Source: Agapanthus africanus (lineage: Eukaryota > Streptophyta > Magnoliopsida > Asparagales > Amaryllidaceae). Taken from it: a DNA stretch of 64,000 nucleotides. Position numbers and translations under genes: made by a program. Shown piece by piece: positions 47,255 to 58,450 of the stretch. The stretch covers positions 778,237,864 through 778,301,863 of the forward strand of contig CM057338.1 of NCBI GenBank assembly GCA_030015575.1. Reading direction: 5' to 3'. The notes under the pieces were generated by a model. It was not told the DNA's origin. It saw only the letters and a list, made by a program, of their open reading frames with translations, and made no database searches. Every line of letters begins with the position of its first letter. Positions within the stretch are counted from its first letter, which is position 1.

Positions 47255-47484
47255 CTAAAGAAGTCACTCCCGGTGAACGGATCTCGGCTCTTTCCTCGTG
47301 GAATGAGGTGCAGGATATTCCAACTGAATACCGCAATGCAAAGCAACTTGTAATCGACTATATTGAAGTTAATACCCTGACGCAAACTTCTGCCAAAGGG
47401 GTCACTCCCGGTGAAGGGATCTCGGCCCTTGCCTCGTCGAATGAGGTGGAGGATATTCTAACTGAATACCGCGATGCAAAACAA
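47255..47484 (-). other. Two tandem structured leader modules, element C
   Basis: On the minus strand module 1 is 47484-47393 and module 2 is 47346-47255. Stem 1 is GGTATTC/GAATA(T)CC in both. Module 1 has outer stem AAGGG/CCCTT; module 2 has AAAGAG/TTCTTT with a G-T pair. In module 2 the inner stem has one mismatch (CCG against GGG) and the ATTCGA loop reads ATTCCA. Confidence 0.68.
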
Positions 47485-47499
47485 AAGGAAACATCTTTG

Positions 47500-48890
47500 T
47501 AATAACACCTTTTAAAATTTTTTCCAACAACATCAAATATAGGTTTGTTTTATCCTTGCATTGATAAAAATCAATGCAGTCCCATCAATCAATCACACCA
47601 GAAAAGAACGAAAATAAAATGTACGTATATGCCATCCGCATTCGTCACTGGGTCCCGTCATCACTCGTTAGGTTACTTAACTAACGACAGAGCGGGGACA
47701 GGGCTAGCGCGAGTGCAAAACATATACAACATCTAATAGTATATAAACTAATATACAATAATCGCTCCAGGCGTGATAATATGCAACATTACAGAAAAGT
47801 AATAAGCATCACAGAACAATACAGATAATCTGGGATCCCCGGGTTTCACAGAGCCGCTACTGAAACCCGACGTTCCCCTGGTCGTGTGGATAGCCTGTGC
47901 AATGAAACCTAGACCCCCACGGGTGCGGCAAGTTACCCGCCAAAACCTGAAGCGAGGCAGCCCCCTACAGCAAAATGAATGGACCACCAGGAACTTCACG
48001 AAATCCGATAACTTGAGCACCCCACCTTAGGTCAACCTGTGCCCCCTACGAGTGCGGCGAATAGTCTGCCAATTCTAGAGTAAGGCCCCTCTGCCTCTCA
48101 AAACCATAAGATACGGACCTGTTGCCCTCCAGAACCCGGCTATCCGTGCACTCCATCGCGGGGTAAACCTAGTACAGAAATAAAAATATGTACAATGGGT
48201 ACATCGACCTCAGCCCGGTCGTGCCCCAAAAGAATATTATACAAACAGGCAATGACGGCAATCCACAAGTCGGACGCTCGCCCCGCAATATCAAATGTAC
48301 AAATAAATCCAAACAGCACTACCATTGCACACAGCTATCCACCACGAAAAATCCGCAACATCACAGCACAACACAAAACATCAACGCGAATGTCACGTTC
48401 GCAAACCCGTCTAAAAGAACTATAGAAATCAGACGCGGTTTACTGATCAAATGACATTCACGGTCGGAGATATAAAGTAAGTACTGTAAACTAACACGTT
48501 TAAAATTTCGATCGACAAAATTTCCCGAAGTGGGCCCTACGTACATCTGGTGTACAGTAACAAAATTTGGGCCCAAAAGACATATACCAAAAACCACAAT
48601 TTCCCATGGCAAACTCACTGGAAAAATTTGGCGCACTGTTCCCACAAAAGCGCGGCTGATCAGCGGCTAAAACATGGTTTGGGCCGTGGATCCGCGGCCG
48701 TTCTGTGCGATCACGTGACCAAATTTCACCAGTTTGCTTAGAATTGCCTGCATAGTTTTCTGTGATATGTAAAATAATTTTTAGACCAGATTAAAAATCG
48801 ACAGAAACTTTGAACAGAAAATTGTAGTTTTGCGAAAATCCGTTCGATTGATGTTTTAAATGTGTTAGCACAAGTTAGTAAAGCTTAATG
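47500..48890 (-). other. Element C leader, first part (no recognised gene)
   Basis: This corresponds to B 5720-7004 joined directly to 25773-25921, with the D target site unoccupied near 47625-47640. It carries the CGTTAG...CTAAC hairpin (about 47665-47688), the single copy of the GGTTTTGGCGGGTAACTTG unit, and a degenerate GC-rich stem near 48650-48705. No gag is seen. Confidence 0.55.
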
Positions 48891-48907
48891 GCGAGGTTCT
48901 GATACCA
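48891..48907 (-). other. Element C primer binding site
   Basis: On the minus strand TGGTATCAGAACCTCGC begins one base after the LTR end. Confidence 0.87.
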
Positions 48908-48908
48908 C

Positions 48909-51003
48909 TGTAAGTCTACGTTAGCGTCCAGGCCGTCTAACAGACGCCAAATGCGGAACAAAAACTTTTATAAACTGGCGCTATCGAATACTATAACCCG
49001 AATCTGCCATTAAAGCTAAACTAACAAACTACAAAGTGGGTAGAAATGTTATACCGAACGATCCGAGTCCTTCGGTCTTCAACCATCATCCCACGCTTTG
49101 TTGCGGAGGCTTCGATCTACTGAAAACTCCAGTCTCGTCGTCCAGGTGGCACCACGTCGACAGATCTTTAAACGGGCTCCCGCCTCTGAACCGAGGCAAC
49201 TCGGTCGTCAAGTTTGCTAAAAGAGACGACCAAGATGATGTAGAGAATGAGTAGAATACTTTGTCTCGTTACGTCCAAAGTCACGGACGAACGGTTAATG
49301 AAGTTGCCTTTTGGATCGGGGAAATGAGAAATGGGCATATGAAATTTCCATGAATCTAATTCCTAATCTTTTTCCCAAAAGAACCACCATGATCCTCTAG
49401 AAAGGGGGCCGGCCAAATATATGGAGCAAGGGAGGTGAGTGTAGGATCTAGGAGGTGACCACAAGAATAAATGAGATGAATGATTCACCTTAACACCTTG
49501 TATGAACACACTAATGAACAAATGAATCATCATGATCTAGTCAACAAAGCATTAATTGAAAACCAATGAGTCATAAGCCAAGTCATTATCCATTAATGCA
49601 AATGAGTGACTCACAAATCCTAGTCACCAAATCTAGAACCTTCCACACTCATCTCAAGAAAAGATAAATTCGTCTTTAACCGAATGTTAAAGACGGACGA
49701 TAGAAAACTGGAAACTGGCAACTTCCAAAAGTGATCCTGAAATGAATTTCAGGATAACCCCGTAACAGTATAAACATACCCGTATTTGTATTACGACCGA
49801 ATACAAATACAACTGAGACAAAGATATTATATCTACACAGTATAATACTGGGATCCGGCTTAAACCAAAGCCTACCAGTATTATCTGCCCGAAAAATGAC
49901 ACGTGCGAAAACCCACGTGCATTTTCCGAACCCTGCCATAAAACCATACGGCATCTACAACGTTTCGCCCGAACTTGGGAAAGTGTCTGTGGGGGACTCT
50001 AATGACTCATCAACACACTGGCACTGGGTATAACCACTAGCACGTCAGAGGTACTAGCTGTACGTAACGGTTGCCTATATATTGATTGGAAGGGAAGCTG
50101 ACGAGCGAACTCATCCAGAAATGCTACTGAGCCTGACAGTGACAATATCCGTACAGTCCGGTCCATTCGTCTATGAGTATCGCATATAGGGCCTAGGGGG
50201 CCGGTAAATGTCAGACCCCCAATAGCTGCATAAGTCGTGTCAGAGAGCAGCCCAGAACACTCTAAGATACTACTGGAATACCTTCCAGTAATTCTCGATT
50301 ACCCTGGCCAGGGATTTCGTGTAATGGCTCTCCTAAACACCGCGCGATCTCATCCCCAATACCGGGAGAGACGAATCCCCGACGATATGCTCACTACCTC
50401 CATGTGGCTCGGGACTGTACCCAAAATATACCTGTTTGCATGACTCCTTTGACCCGTGGTAGGGTATAAATCAAAGTACAGTGGGAATTCACACGAGACA
50501 AATGATGACCTCAGGTCGATGAACTAACCTGTACACATGTCACCGGGGAACTGCTATCTGACGCTAGGTATAATATCAACCAGCAAGTTCCCGGCGAGTC
50601 CTGTCCGGTGTACTCATAACCCAATGAGCACCTGTATACTTTTTAGGTAAACCAACTATCACCAATGGCTTGTGAGACCGGCCACCGCCCCTCGTCGGGG
50701 TCTCGAATGTATACACTAGTCTACTCCGGAGTATCGATGCCCTGTCTTGAAACTCCCACGACTTGGGACACTTTAAGGATGTGCTTATAGACCCCAGCTC
50801 CCACATATATGATCGCCATCATACTTCTGGTAGTCAAGCAAGAATTCTATGGGCTCTATCAACATCTACATGATGATAAAGACAAACCAGATAGCATACT
50901 ATCATCTCGAGTAAGACTGTTTTATCGGTATAGGTCCTCCCTCAATCATTGCAATCACGTACCTGCGATACAATAATTGACTTAGAGGGCACTATATCCA
51001 ACA
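48909..51003 (-). repeat. Element C 5' LTR
   Basis: 2095 bp; followed on its minus-strand 3' side by the PBS. It pairs with the LTR at 41270-43362. Confidence 0.92.
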
Positions 51004-51008
51004 AGCGG
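51004..51008. repeat. Target-site duplication of element C, right copy
   Basis: AGCGG; matches 41265-41269. Confidence 0.92.
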
Positions 51009-52440
51009 ATTGTCGGGGATTCTTCTCTTCCGGTATTGGGGGTTGATGTCGCGCAGTGCACGGGTGGCCATCACTAGAGATCCTTGGCCGGGGTATGTGA
51101 GAATTACCGATCCAGGATCGATAGCTTCTCAGGTAGTGATGGGTTTCATACCGACACGAATTATCGCGTTGTTAGGGGTCTGACTTTATCCACCCCCTAG
51201 ACTCGATATGCGATACTCTTAGATGAACAGACCGGACTGTATGGATATTGTCACTGACAGGCTCAGTAGGGGTTTGGATGAGTTTGCTCGTCGGCCTTCC
51301 TTTCGCTCAATACCTGGGTAGCCGTTACGTACAGCTTGTGCCGCTGACGTGCTTGTGGTTAAACCCACTGCCAGCGTATTGACGAGTCTTTAGAGTCCCA
51401 CACAGATGGTTTTCATGGTTCAGGCGATATGGTGTAGTTGATGTATGTTGATACATGCAAGTGTCCGATTAAATATGTGCACAGGCTGCACAGACTTTAA
51501 TCGGACGGTTGATAATACTAGCCGCTTAGGATTAAGCCAGATTGGTAAATCAAGTTTTGATTTAATAATTTACATATGTATTTATGTATATGTATTCTAG
51601 TATTATTGCTCACTATTTATTTTCTCTCTTTGGCTATTCGTATTTTCGTACGAATACGCGTATGTGTATTTCGATACATATACCGGGAAGTATTCCGTAT
51701 TTGTACGGAATGACTTCTAGAAGATTTGCCACCACATTATTGATTTCCTTTTTAGAAAAATCATTTGTTTCATAATGAGGTGGAAAGGTGATTTGGGTCA
51801 AAGCATGGGTTTTTGGGCATGTAGAGATTGGTATGGTCTTATTTGTTTATTGTTAATTGGAAACGGGTTTTTGGTGTGCATTATTTTTGTGGGGAAGAGA
51901 GAGGGGCCTGCCACATTGGTGATGGGAGAGGCTTGCTCATTTTGATATACACTAAAAGCTCTCTCTCTTGCTCATACTCACTCTCACACCAAAAACAGTT
52001 AGCCATTTTCTTAGCTCATGCCTTCCATGCTTTCATCACCTCTACATCTTCCATGGTTGTTCTATGAGCATAATATTTTGAGAGAAAATTATGGTGAGAC
52101 TATCCTACACCCCCACTCTCCACTACTAGCGATCTTGGAGGGTCGGTTGGTCCGTTTAACGAACCTAGAGCTTGTGCCGTTTCCCTCGGGTGGATCATCG
52201 GAGATGAAGGAAGACCGGCAACCAAAGTCGATCCGCATCACTAGGAAGTTGGAAATGGTTGAAGACCCAAAGGATTTGGTTCATTAGGTATAACCATTCT
52301 ACCTCCTTTTGTTAGTTTGCTAGTTTTAGGGTTAATGGTTTCGATCTTGGAAATCGGGCAATGGTAGCGCCGGGTTTTAGAAAAATTTTGTTCCGCATTT
52401 GGCCACGGTTCGATGGCCGGGGCGCTCCCATAACCCTTCA
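51009..52440 (+). repeat. Element B 3' LTR, right part
   Basis: It continues the LTR and matches 5' LTR 4576-5701. It has an extra ~305 bp (about 51857-52161) not present in the 5' LTR, and ends ATAACCCTTCA before TCTAC. Confidence 0.93.
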
Positions 52441-52445
52441 TCTAC
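52441..52445. repeat. Target-site duplication of element B, right copy
   Basis: TCTAC; matches 3400-3404. Confidence 0.93.
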
Positions 52446-53662
52446 TATCTGAGTCGAGTTCTTCTGGGGGCAGAAAGCAATTACTCCTCCATCGAAAAAC
52501 ACTGCCTGGCGTTGATCTTCGCAATAACGAAGCTCAGACACTACGCTTTGGCACATGAGGTCCATCTCATATCAAAAGCAGACCCTCTCAAGTACTTGAT
52601 GTCGAAGGCCATATTAACGGGACGACTCGCTAAATGGGCCCTGCTCTTGATGGAGTTCTCGATAACTTATCGACCTCTTAAAGCAGTGAAAGGCCAGGCC
52701 ATCGTCGACTTCCTCGTTGAGCATCCGATACCTGCCGATTCTTCTTTGAATTGCGAACTGCCAGACGAACATGCGTTTGACATGATCGACTGTGGTGATA
52801 CCCGGTGGGAACTCTATTTTGATGGGGCGTCCTCCATGAAGAAGCGCAAACAAAGCACCCCTATAATTAAATCAGGGGTAGGCCTAATCTTCGTGACTCC
52901 ATAGGGAGGAATAATGCGATTTGCCTTTTCCTTAACAGAGCCGAGGACGAACAACGAAGTCGAGTATGAAGCTTTGATAGTAGGTCTCGTGATCGCCATC
53001 GACATGGGAATTGAAAACCTCCTCATATACGGAGACTCCCAACTGATCGTCAGTCAAGTAAACGGCGACTATCAGACGTGCAAGCCTGAGTTGGTGAAAT
53101 GCGGCGAAAGAGTACAACGACTGCTGACTCAAATTCCATCCTACACCTTAGAAAGCATACCGCGTGCGGAAAATAGGAAAGCGGATGCATTAGCCAAACT
53201 TGCTAAAGAACTGGCTGACGAAAAATTCGATGATGTGAGGATCGTTGTGCAAAGCTGTCGGGTTCTCACACCGGCAGAAATATCTCCGGTGTCACCCGAA
53301 GAAAAGGGAGCGACCAAGAAAACGACTTTACAAATAAAAGACCAGGAAAAGGTTACCGATTGGAGAGAATTCTTTATAGATTACTTCAAATCCCGTCGAA
53401 CACCTGAAGATGCGTCCTCAAGACATCAGCTTATGAAACGAGCTCTGTCTTTTGCTTTCGTCAATGATACTCTGTATAAGAGATCATTTGATTCTCTGTA
53501 GCTAAGATGACTGGGACCTGAAGAGGCAAAGAGAGTCGTCCGAGAAATTCACGACGGACTCTGCGGTTCTCACCAAGCCGGGCCGAAGATGAAGCTGAAG
53601 ATCAAACGGATGGGTTATTATTGGCCCACGATGATCCAAGACTGCCTCGAATACGCGAAGCA
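52446..53662 (+). pseudogene. Element A RNase H, second RNase H and integrase start (broken)
   Basis: The RNase H domain left at 3399 continues in frame (SNYSSIEKHCLALIFAITKL; LAKWALLLMEFSITYRP). Next comes a second, archaeal-type RNase H: YFDGASS near 52817, NNEVEYEAL near 52951, YGDSQLIVSQVNGDY near 53028 and RKADALAKLA near 53174 supply the acidic residues. This extra domain is a mark of the Tat lineage. A TAG at about 52902 falls inside it. After 53499 (TAG, then TGA) the integrase zinc-binding start follows (HDGLCGSHQAGP ... GYYWPTMIQDC ... AKQC) and is cut by element F exactly at the HHCC motif. The rest of integrase and the 3' LTR are beyond the window. Confidence 0.92.
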
Positions 53663-53667
53663 GTGCC
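53663..53667. repeat. Presumed target-site duplication of element F, left copy
   Basis: GTGCC lies directly before the F LTR. The right copy would be beyond the window. Confidence 0.6.
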
Positions 53668-55854
53668 TGTTAGTTATATGTATGCCCTAGAGGCCATTAC
53701 TGTACATACGATGTATATTGTAGTGGATGCTTGGACATATATAGGGAGGGCTTTCTCGCTCAACATGATAGTATGCTATCTGGTTGTACTTTATCTTAAC
53801 ATGTACTCTGATTGTCTCTATGTTACATGTTGATAAAGCTCTTAGGATGTGTACTCGACTACTGGGACTATGATGAGATCATACTAGTGGGGCCACGGTA
53901 GTCGACGAGTACATCCTATAACTGTTCCTAGTCGAGGGTTTATCTAGACAGGGCATCGATACACCAGAGTAGACTAGCGTATATGCATCTTGACCCATAT
54001 GATGGGCGATGGATGATCCCATATCCATCGGTGTTTGACATCAAGGATGGTGTACGGGTTCTCAGTAGAGACTGGGTATACTGGACGGACTTGCCGAGAA
54101 CTCCTAGATGGTATTATACCTCACGTCAGATGGCAGTTCTCCGGTGACACTGGTATAGAGTAGTCTGTTGACCGGAGATCGTCATAGAGTCTTATGCGAT
54201 TCCCACTGTGCTTTGATTTCCATCATACCACGTCTAAGAGGGCGTGCAAAAAGGTGGCTTTTGGGTACAGTCCCGAATCACATGGAGGCAATGAGCGATA
54301 GGAGCGGATTCGTCTCTCCCGGTATAGGGAGTTGATGTTGTGCTGTGTTCGATTGGCGATAACTGGAAATCCCTGGCCAGGGTTGCTGAGATTTACTAGT
54401 ATGTGTTATCAGTAGTTTCTCGAACTGTTGTAGACCTCATATCGACACGACTTATCAAGCTAGTGGGGTCTGACGTTTACCACCCCTAGGCGAGATATGC
54501 GACATATCAGACGACGAGACCGGACTGTACATGAGTGTTACAGACTGGATTCACAGGAGAATGTACAGGCTTGCTTGTTGATCTTCTGAGCGTTCAATAC
54601 CTGGGAGGCTGTTACGTTTAGCTGACCGCTTGCAGCTTGTGGGTGTTTGATATGATCATCACCTACTGCCGGCGTATTGACGATTCTTTAGAGTCCTACA
54701 CAGAGCTTTCTTGGCTCAGGCAAACGGAGTAGGAGCACATATGTGATATGTGCGGGACTGAGAACAATACGTGTATGTGATACCGTATTAGATTCTCGCG
54801 ATATGAGATATCGACCGGGTATATGTGATATAGCCGGGTCATCGGATCAAGTGTTGATTCGATGAACTGATACAAATTATATTAGTCGGTTATTTGTGAA
54901 ATAGCCGGATTATTGGATCAAGTGTTGATTCGATAATTTAATGTATAATTATATATTTGATATATTAAATTACATTAACTGATATAAGCTCACTAAAAGA
55001 TTTTTTTTCTCACTCGGGTAATACATTGATATATATGCGATATATGTTAATTGTATTATTTTATTTTGTTACAATAAATATTGTATATGTGATATATAAT
55101 ATTGTAACATGATATGATTACTAATATAACATGTTTAGTGGAGATTAAACAAGATTAGGGTTTGATTTGGGTTAGTTCTTTCTTGAACCTTCTAGAAGGT
55201 TTTCTTTTTGTTTTTGCAAAGATATTTTGCAAGATATTTACTTAACCCAACCCACATCCTTAACCATGGTTTGATCTCTACAATGGTTACGTCTTTTCTT
55301 GACTTAACCTTGGTTGCTTTTTTAATGATATGACCACTCTCATTATTCATCACAATAGGATTACTATTCTTTTTCTTCTTCTTCCTTGATGCAAAAGCTT
55401 TCTAGCTTTTTGCTTAGTGATGAAAATGAGTGAGATTAAGAAAACAAATGTGAGCTAAAATCCTACTTCATCATCCTAATCTATCCTAGTCTTTTAGATT
55501 ACGGTGTTCACTTCATTTAGTGAGTGAGAGCTTGTGTTAATGAAACTTCAAGGTAGATCATCTTTGTTATCGAAGATCGGAAGCAAGCTTGCATCTTTCT
55601 CTTCGTGGAGCCTCTCGAGAGTCCGATACTTGATGATCGCAGTGAAGGGACCACAACACCGAGCTTAAGAAGTGAAGGACCGGACTACAAAGGTTGTAAT
55701 CCCAAACTCTTGGATGTTAAAGTGTTTAACATGCTTTGTTTCTCCTAATCTCCAGTCTAAGATCCTGGTTTAGGGTTGTTCGGCACGGCTAAATTTTGAA
55801 TCAGGCATGGTTGATGCCTTGTTGACCCTTGTGCATGTGCCTAGTAACCCTGCA
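53668..55854 (+). repeat. Element F 5' LTR
   Basis: 2187 bp, TGTTAGTTATATG ... AGTAACCCTGCA. It is clearly related to the E and G LTRs but more diverged from them than the two E LTRs are from each other. Confidence 0.9.
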
Positions 55855-55855
55855 G

Positions 55856-55871
55856 TGGTATCAGAACCAAG
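55856..55871 (+). other. Element F primer binding site
   Basis: TGGTATCAGAACCAAG one base after the LTR end. Confidence 0.88.
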
Positions 55872-57897
55872 ATAGAGCTTTAGGCGAAGTTTAGGCGAAG
55901 TTTAAAGTCCGATCGAACTCCGAATACCCATAAAACCCTAGTTTCTGGAAATTTTTCAAAAAGTTGATTTTTTTCATATTAAAAATGCTTAAAAAAATCA
56001 GCAGGAAAAAAAATCAGCTGGAAATTCTATGGAACTGTGTGAAAAACGACAAGGTAATTCACCCAAGGCGCCGTGGAACCGCGGCATGAGCATGGGTCGC
56101 GCGGCGGTTCCGCGGCCGTACAGTGAAATCATTGTTTTCTTTTTGCACAGTAAAGTCCCTATGTATTTCCTGATGCTTCTGGGTATTTTTAATTTTTACT
56201 CAAGTGTTGAGTTTTCTGGGTTGTATTGGGAGCTCGTTGATTCGATCGGATAATTTAACTTCGTTTAAGTTTTTTCCGGATAATTTTAGAAACTGTTAAA
56301 AAGTTCGAACGGATATCAATAACTCACTTTTTCCCCTGTCGGATTTTTTTTCAAAAGTTGGATTTTTTCTCGAGTTTGAAACTTCCGGAAAATCATGTAA
56401 GTAACGCGGTGGACCCTCTAGAAGAACACAAACCTTAACTCGATTATGTGACCGTCTGAACCGCCTCTGAACCTTAGGGTTTGGGGCAGTACGGCGTTGC
56501 CACATGTGAGGCGTTGGCTTGACCCTTCTACGGCTGGACCATTGGTACTGTGGCATGTTATGAATATTTTTTGAACTCCGCTCAAGTGTTGAGCTATTTG
56601 GGAAATCTTGGGTGTTTAATTATTCGATCGGAAAGTTTAACACTGTCTTTTTATCAGGAATGTGATACAATATTTGGAATCCACAAGTAGTTATGAGATA
56701 ACTAATTTGAATATTATAAACATAGCAGTTTAGTCTCAGATGATCGGTTGCCACGGGATTTTGATGTGATCAAAAGTCCATCGCAATCACGTAGCGTACG
56801 CGGATACTCGCCGGGTAAACTTAATAGACAGCCACGCCCCAAAGCCCCGACCAAGTGACTGTAGGAGAACCCCGTCGCCAAAAGCATCCGTTCGGGTGCT
56901 CGTGGCAGCGGTGTTCGACCTTAGTGCACTTCGTCGACGGCATCCGGGGGTGCGGCCGTCTACTAAAGTTTGCGACGAGCATTCGATCAGGATGTCAGAA
57001 ATCTTGTTGAATTGCCCGACTTGATATTGAAAAGAGTTTTTGATAATGAGACTAAAATGCGGAGTTTATAATTGTTAGGCATGAGATGTCTAAGGAATTC
57101 ATTTGGTTAGGCATGCGATGTCTAAGGAGGTTGCGGATTCCAACTGTTGTAGTTTTATACTTTCTTTTCTGTGACCGTAAGCGTAGTATGTGGTGTAACG
57201 CCGGCTTCGTTGCTATACATCAACGACAATCGTGATACGCATACTTGCTTACGTTGATGATATGAGATATTATGTGTTTCTGTGATATGTTATATTGGAT
57301 CGTCGCGTTCTGAATAGCCGGGGGTTTTATGTGAGATGAGAGTTTTTATTTTTCATTCATGTAAAATTCATTTGTATGTAATATTCTTTTATTGGGGCAC
57401 TTCCGGGCTGAGGATGATGTCACCATTGTATATTATTTACTTTTTCGCATTAGGTAGACCCAAGGCGTGGAGCACAAGTAACCGGGTTCTAGGGTCCAGT
57501 AGGAGACCATCTTGAGGAGTCGAGATCGGGTCTCCTAACCCTATAATTGGCAGTGTTGCTTGCCGCTCTTGTAGGGGTCTAGGGATGTGGGTTTGGCTAT
57601 TCATCGTGACCGTGGAATCCGTGTTTTATACAGGCTCGTATTAAAACACGGACGTCCTAGTATATCCAATATTTCATATATGTTCTTCTGCTGCAATGTT
57701 CTGTGATGAGATCATATTACTGCCTGAGACGAATGTTTATATTATATATATGAGATATATGTTATATTGCAGATTTCGTTTCAAATGTGATGCTTGTGAA
57801 GCATAGTTAAAATGGGACTTCATTAATGAGATCAACAAAACTAAAAGAAACCTAAAGATATTGTAGAAACTTGTTTAAAAACTGGTAGCTCTAGTTC
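55872..57897 (+). other. Element F leader, first part (no recognised gene)
   Basis: It parallels E 30991-33099: GC stem at about 56070-56118 (GGAACCGC/GCGGTTCC core), the block shared with D (56412-56550), the GC-rich conserved stretch (about 56745-56990), and the TTGCCGCTCTTGTAGGGG motif near 57556. No gag is seen. Confidence 0.55.
56412..56550 (+). repeat. Leader block of F shared with array D
   Basis: It starts CCCTCTAGAAGAACACAAAC and ends CTTCTACGGCTGGACCATTG; counterpart of E 31514-31651 and D 13244-13376 (minus). Confidence 0.75.
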
Positions 57898-58135
57898 TTG
57901 CTTTGCATAGCGGTGTTCCTTGTAGAACATCCATCACCTTATTCGATAAGGAAAGAGCCGAGATCCCTTCATCGGGAGTGACCTCTTTAGTGAAACTAGC
58001 AGATGCTACAAACTCGGTCTGTCTTTTGATTGCTTCTATAGTTCTTGCTTTGCACAGCGGTATTTGTGAAATATCCTGCACCTTATTCGATGAGGAAAGA
58101 GCCGACGATCTCTTCACCGAGAGTGACCTCTTTAG
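57898..58135 (+). other. Two tandem structured leader modules, element F
   Basis: Modules at 57898-57990 and 58045-58135. Module 1 has first stem GGTGTTC/GAACA(T)CC and second hairpin CCTT/AAGG, both paired changes. Module 2 has first stem GGTATTT/AAATA(T)CC and inner stem CTC/GAG, again paired changes. Outer stems are AAAGAG/CTCTTT in both. A 100-codon minus-strand ORF spans both modules. Confidence 0.72.
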
Positions 58136-58213
58136 CAAAACTAGAAAAGGCCTCAAAAACATTCCATTAAAAATCACTCGATTCTACAACGATATCAAGT
58201 TCATTACTCAAAG

Positions 58214-58229
58214 GGTTTTCTTAAAAACC
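58214..58229 (+). other. GGTTTT-CTTA-AAAACC hairpin, element F
   Basis: 6-bp stem with a loop unlike the other elements; followed by TGTCGTAGCC as in E. Confidence 0.65.
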
Positions 58230-58445
58230 TGTCGTAGCCCTCCGTCATTTCAGATAAAGACTGTTTAGTATACGTGCTATGTTTGTTGGCCTGCGTCAAG
58301 GCGCAGTGTGCGGTAACTAACTAGTACTTATCTGTAGCATATGATGCGATTGGATTAGGGTAGTCGTGCGACTTTATTGGCTTGCGTCAAGGGTCATGCG
58401 GGTGGGTTTAATTCAATCAGGAAATGTACGGGTTGAACTTGACTA

Positions 58446-58450
58446 GCGGA
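58446..58450. repeat. Target-site duplication of solo LTR G, left copy
   Basis: GCGGA; matches 60673-60677. Confidence 0.92.

Larger units (their letters stand above)
41270..51003 (-). mobile_element. Element C: Ty1/copia-type retrotransposon on the minus strand
   Basis: C is 9734 bp, with LTRs of 2093 and 2095 bp starting TGTTGGATATAG and ending GACTTACA on the minus strand. Minus-strand order: 5' LTR 51003-48909, PBS 48907-48891, leader 48890 to about 46520, 400-bp tandem repeats, decayed pol, polypurine tract 43378-43363, 3' LTR 43362-41270. It is the closest relative of B in the window. It lacks the D, E and palindrome insertions, so it preserves the matching empty sites. Confidence 0.92.
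3405..52440 (+). mobile_element. Element B: Ty1/copia-type LTR retrotransposon with four nested insertions
   Basis: B starts TGTTGGC and ends CCCTTCA, lies between TCTAC duplications and splits the gypsy RNase H of element A. Its parts are: 5' LTR 3405-5701 (with a 553-bp palindrome), PBS 5702, leader 5720-7004, array D 7005-25767, leader and pol remnants 25773-28734, element E 28740-39152, pol remnants 39158-40640, polypurine tract 40641-40656, and 3' LTR 40657-52440 interrupted by element C. With the insertions removed, B is about 8-9 kb. Its coding remnants are heavily mutated. Its closest relative in the window is C (same leader, pol and tandem repeats), which is in the opposite orientation. 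Confidence 0.92.
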
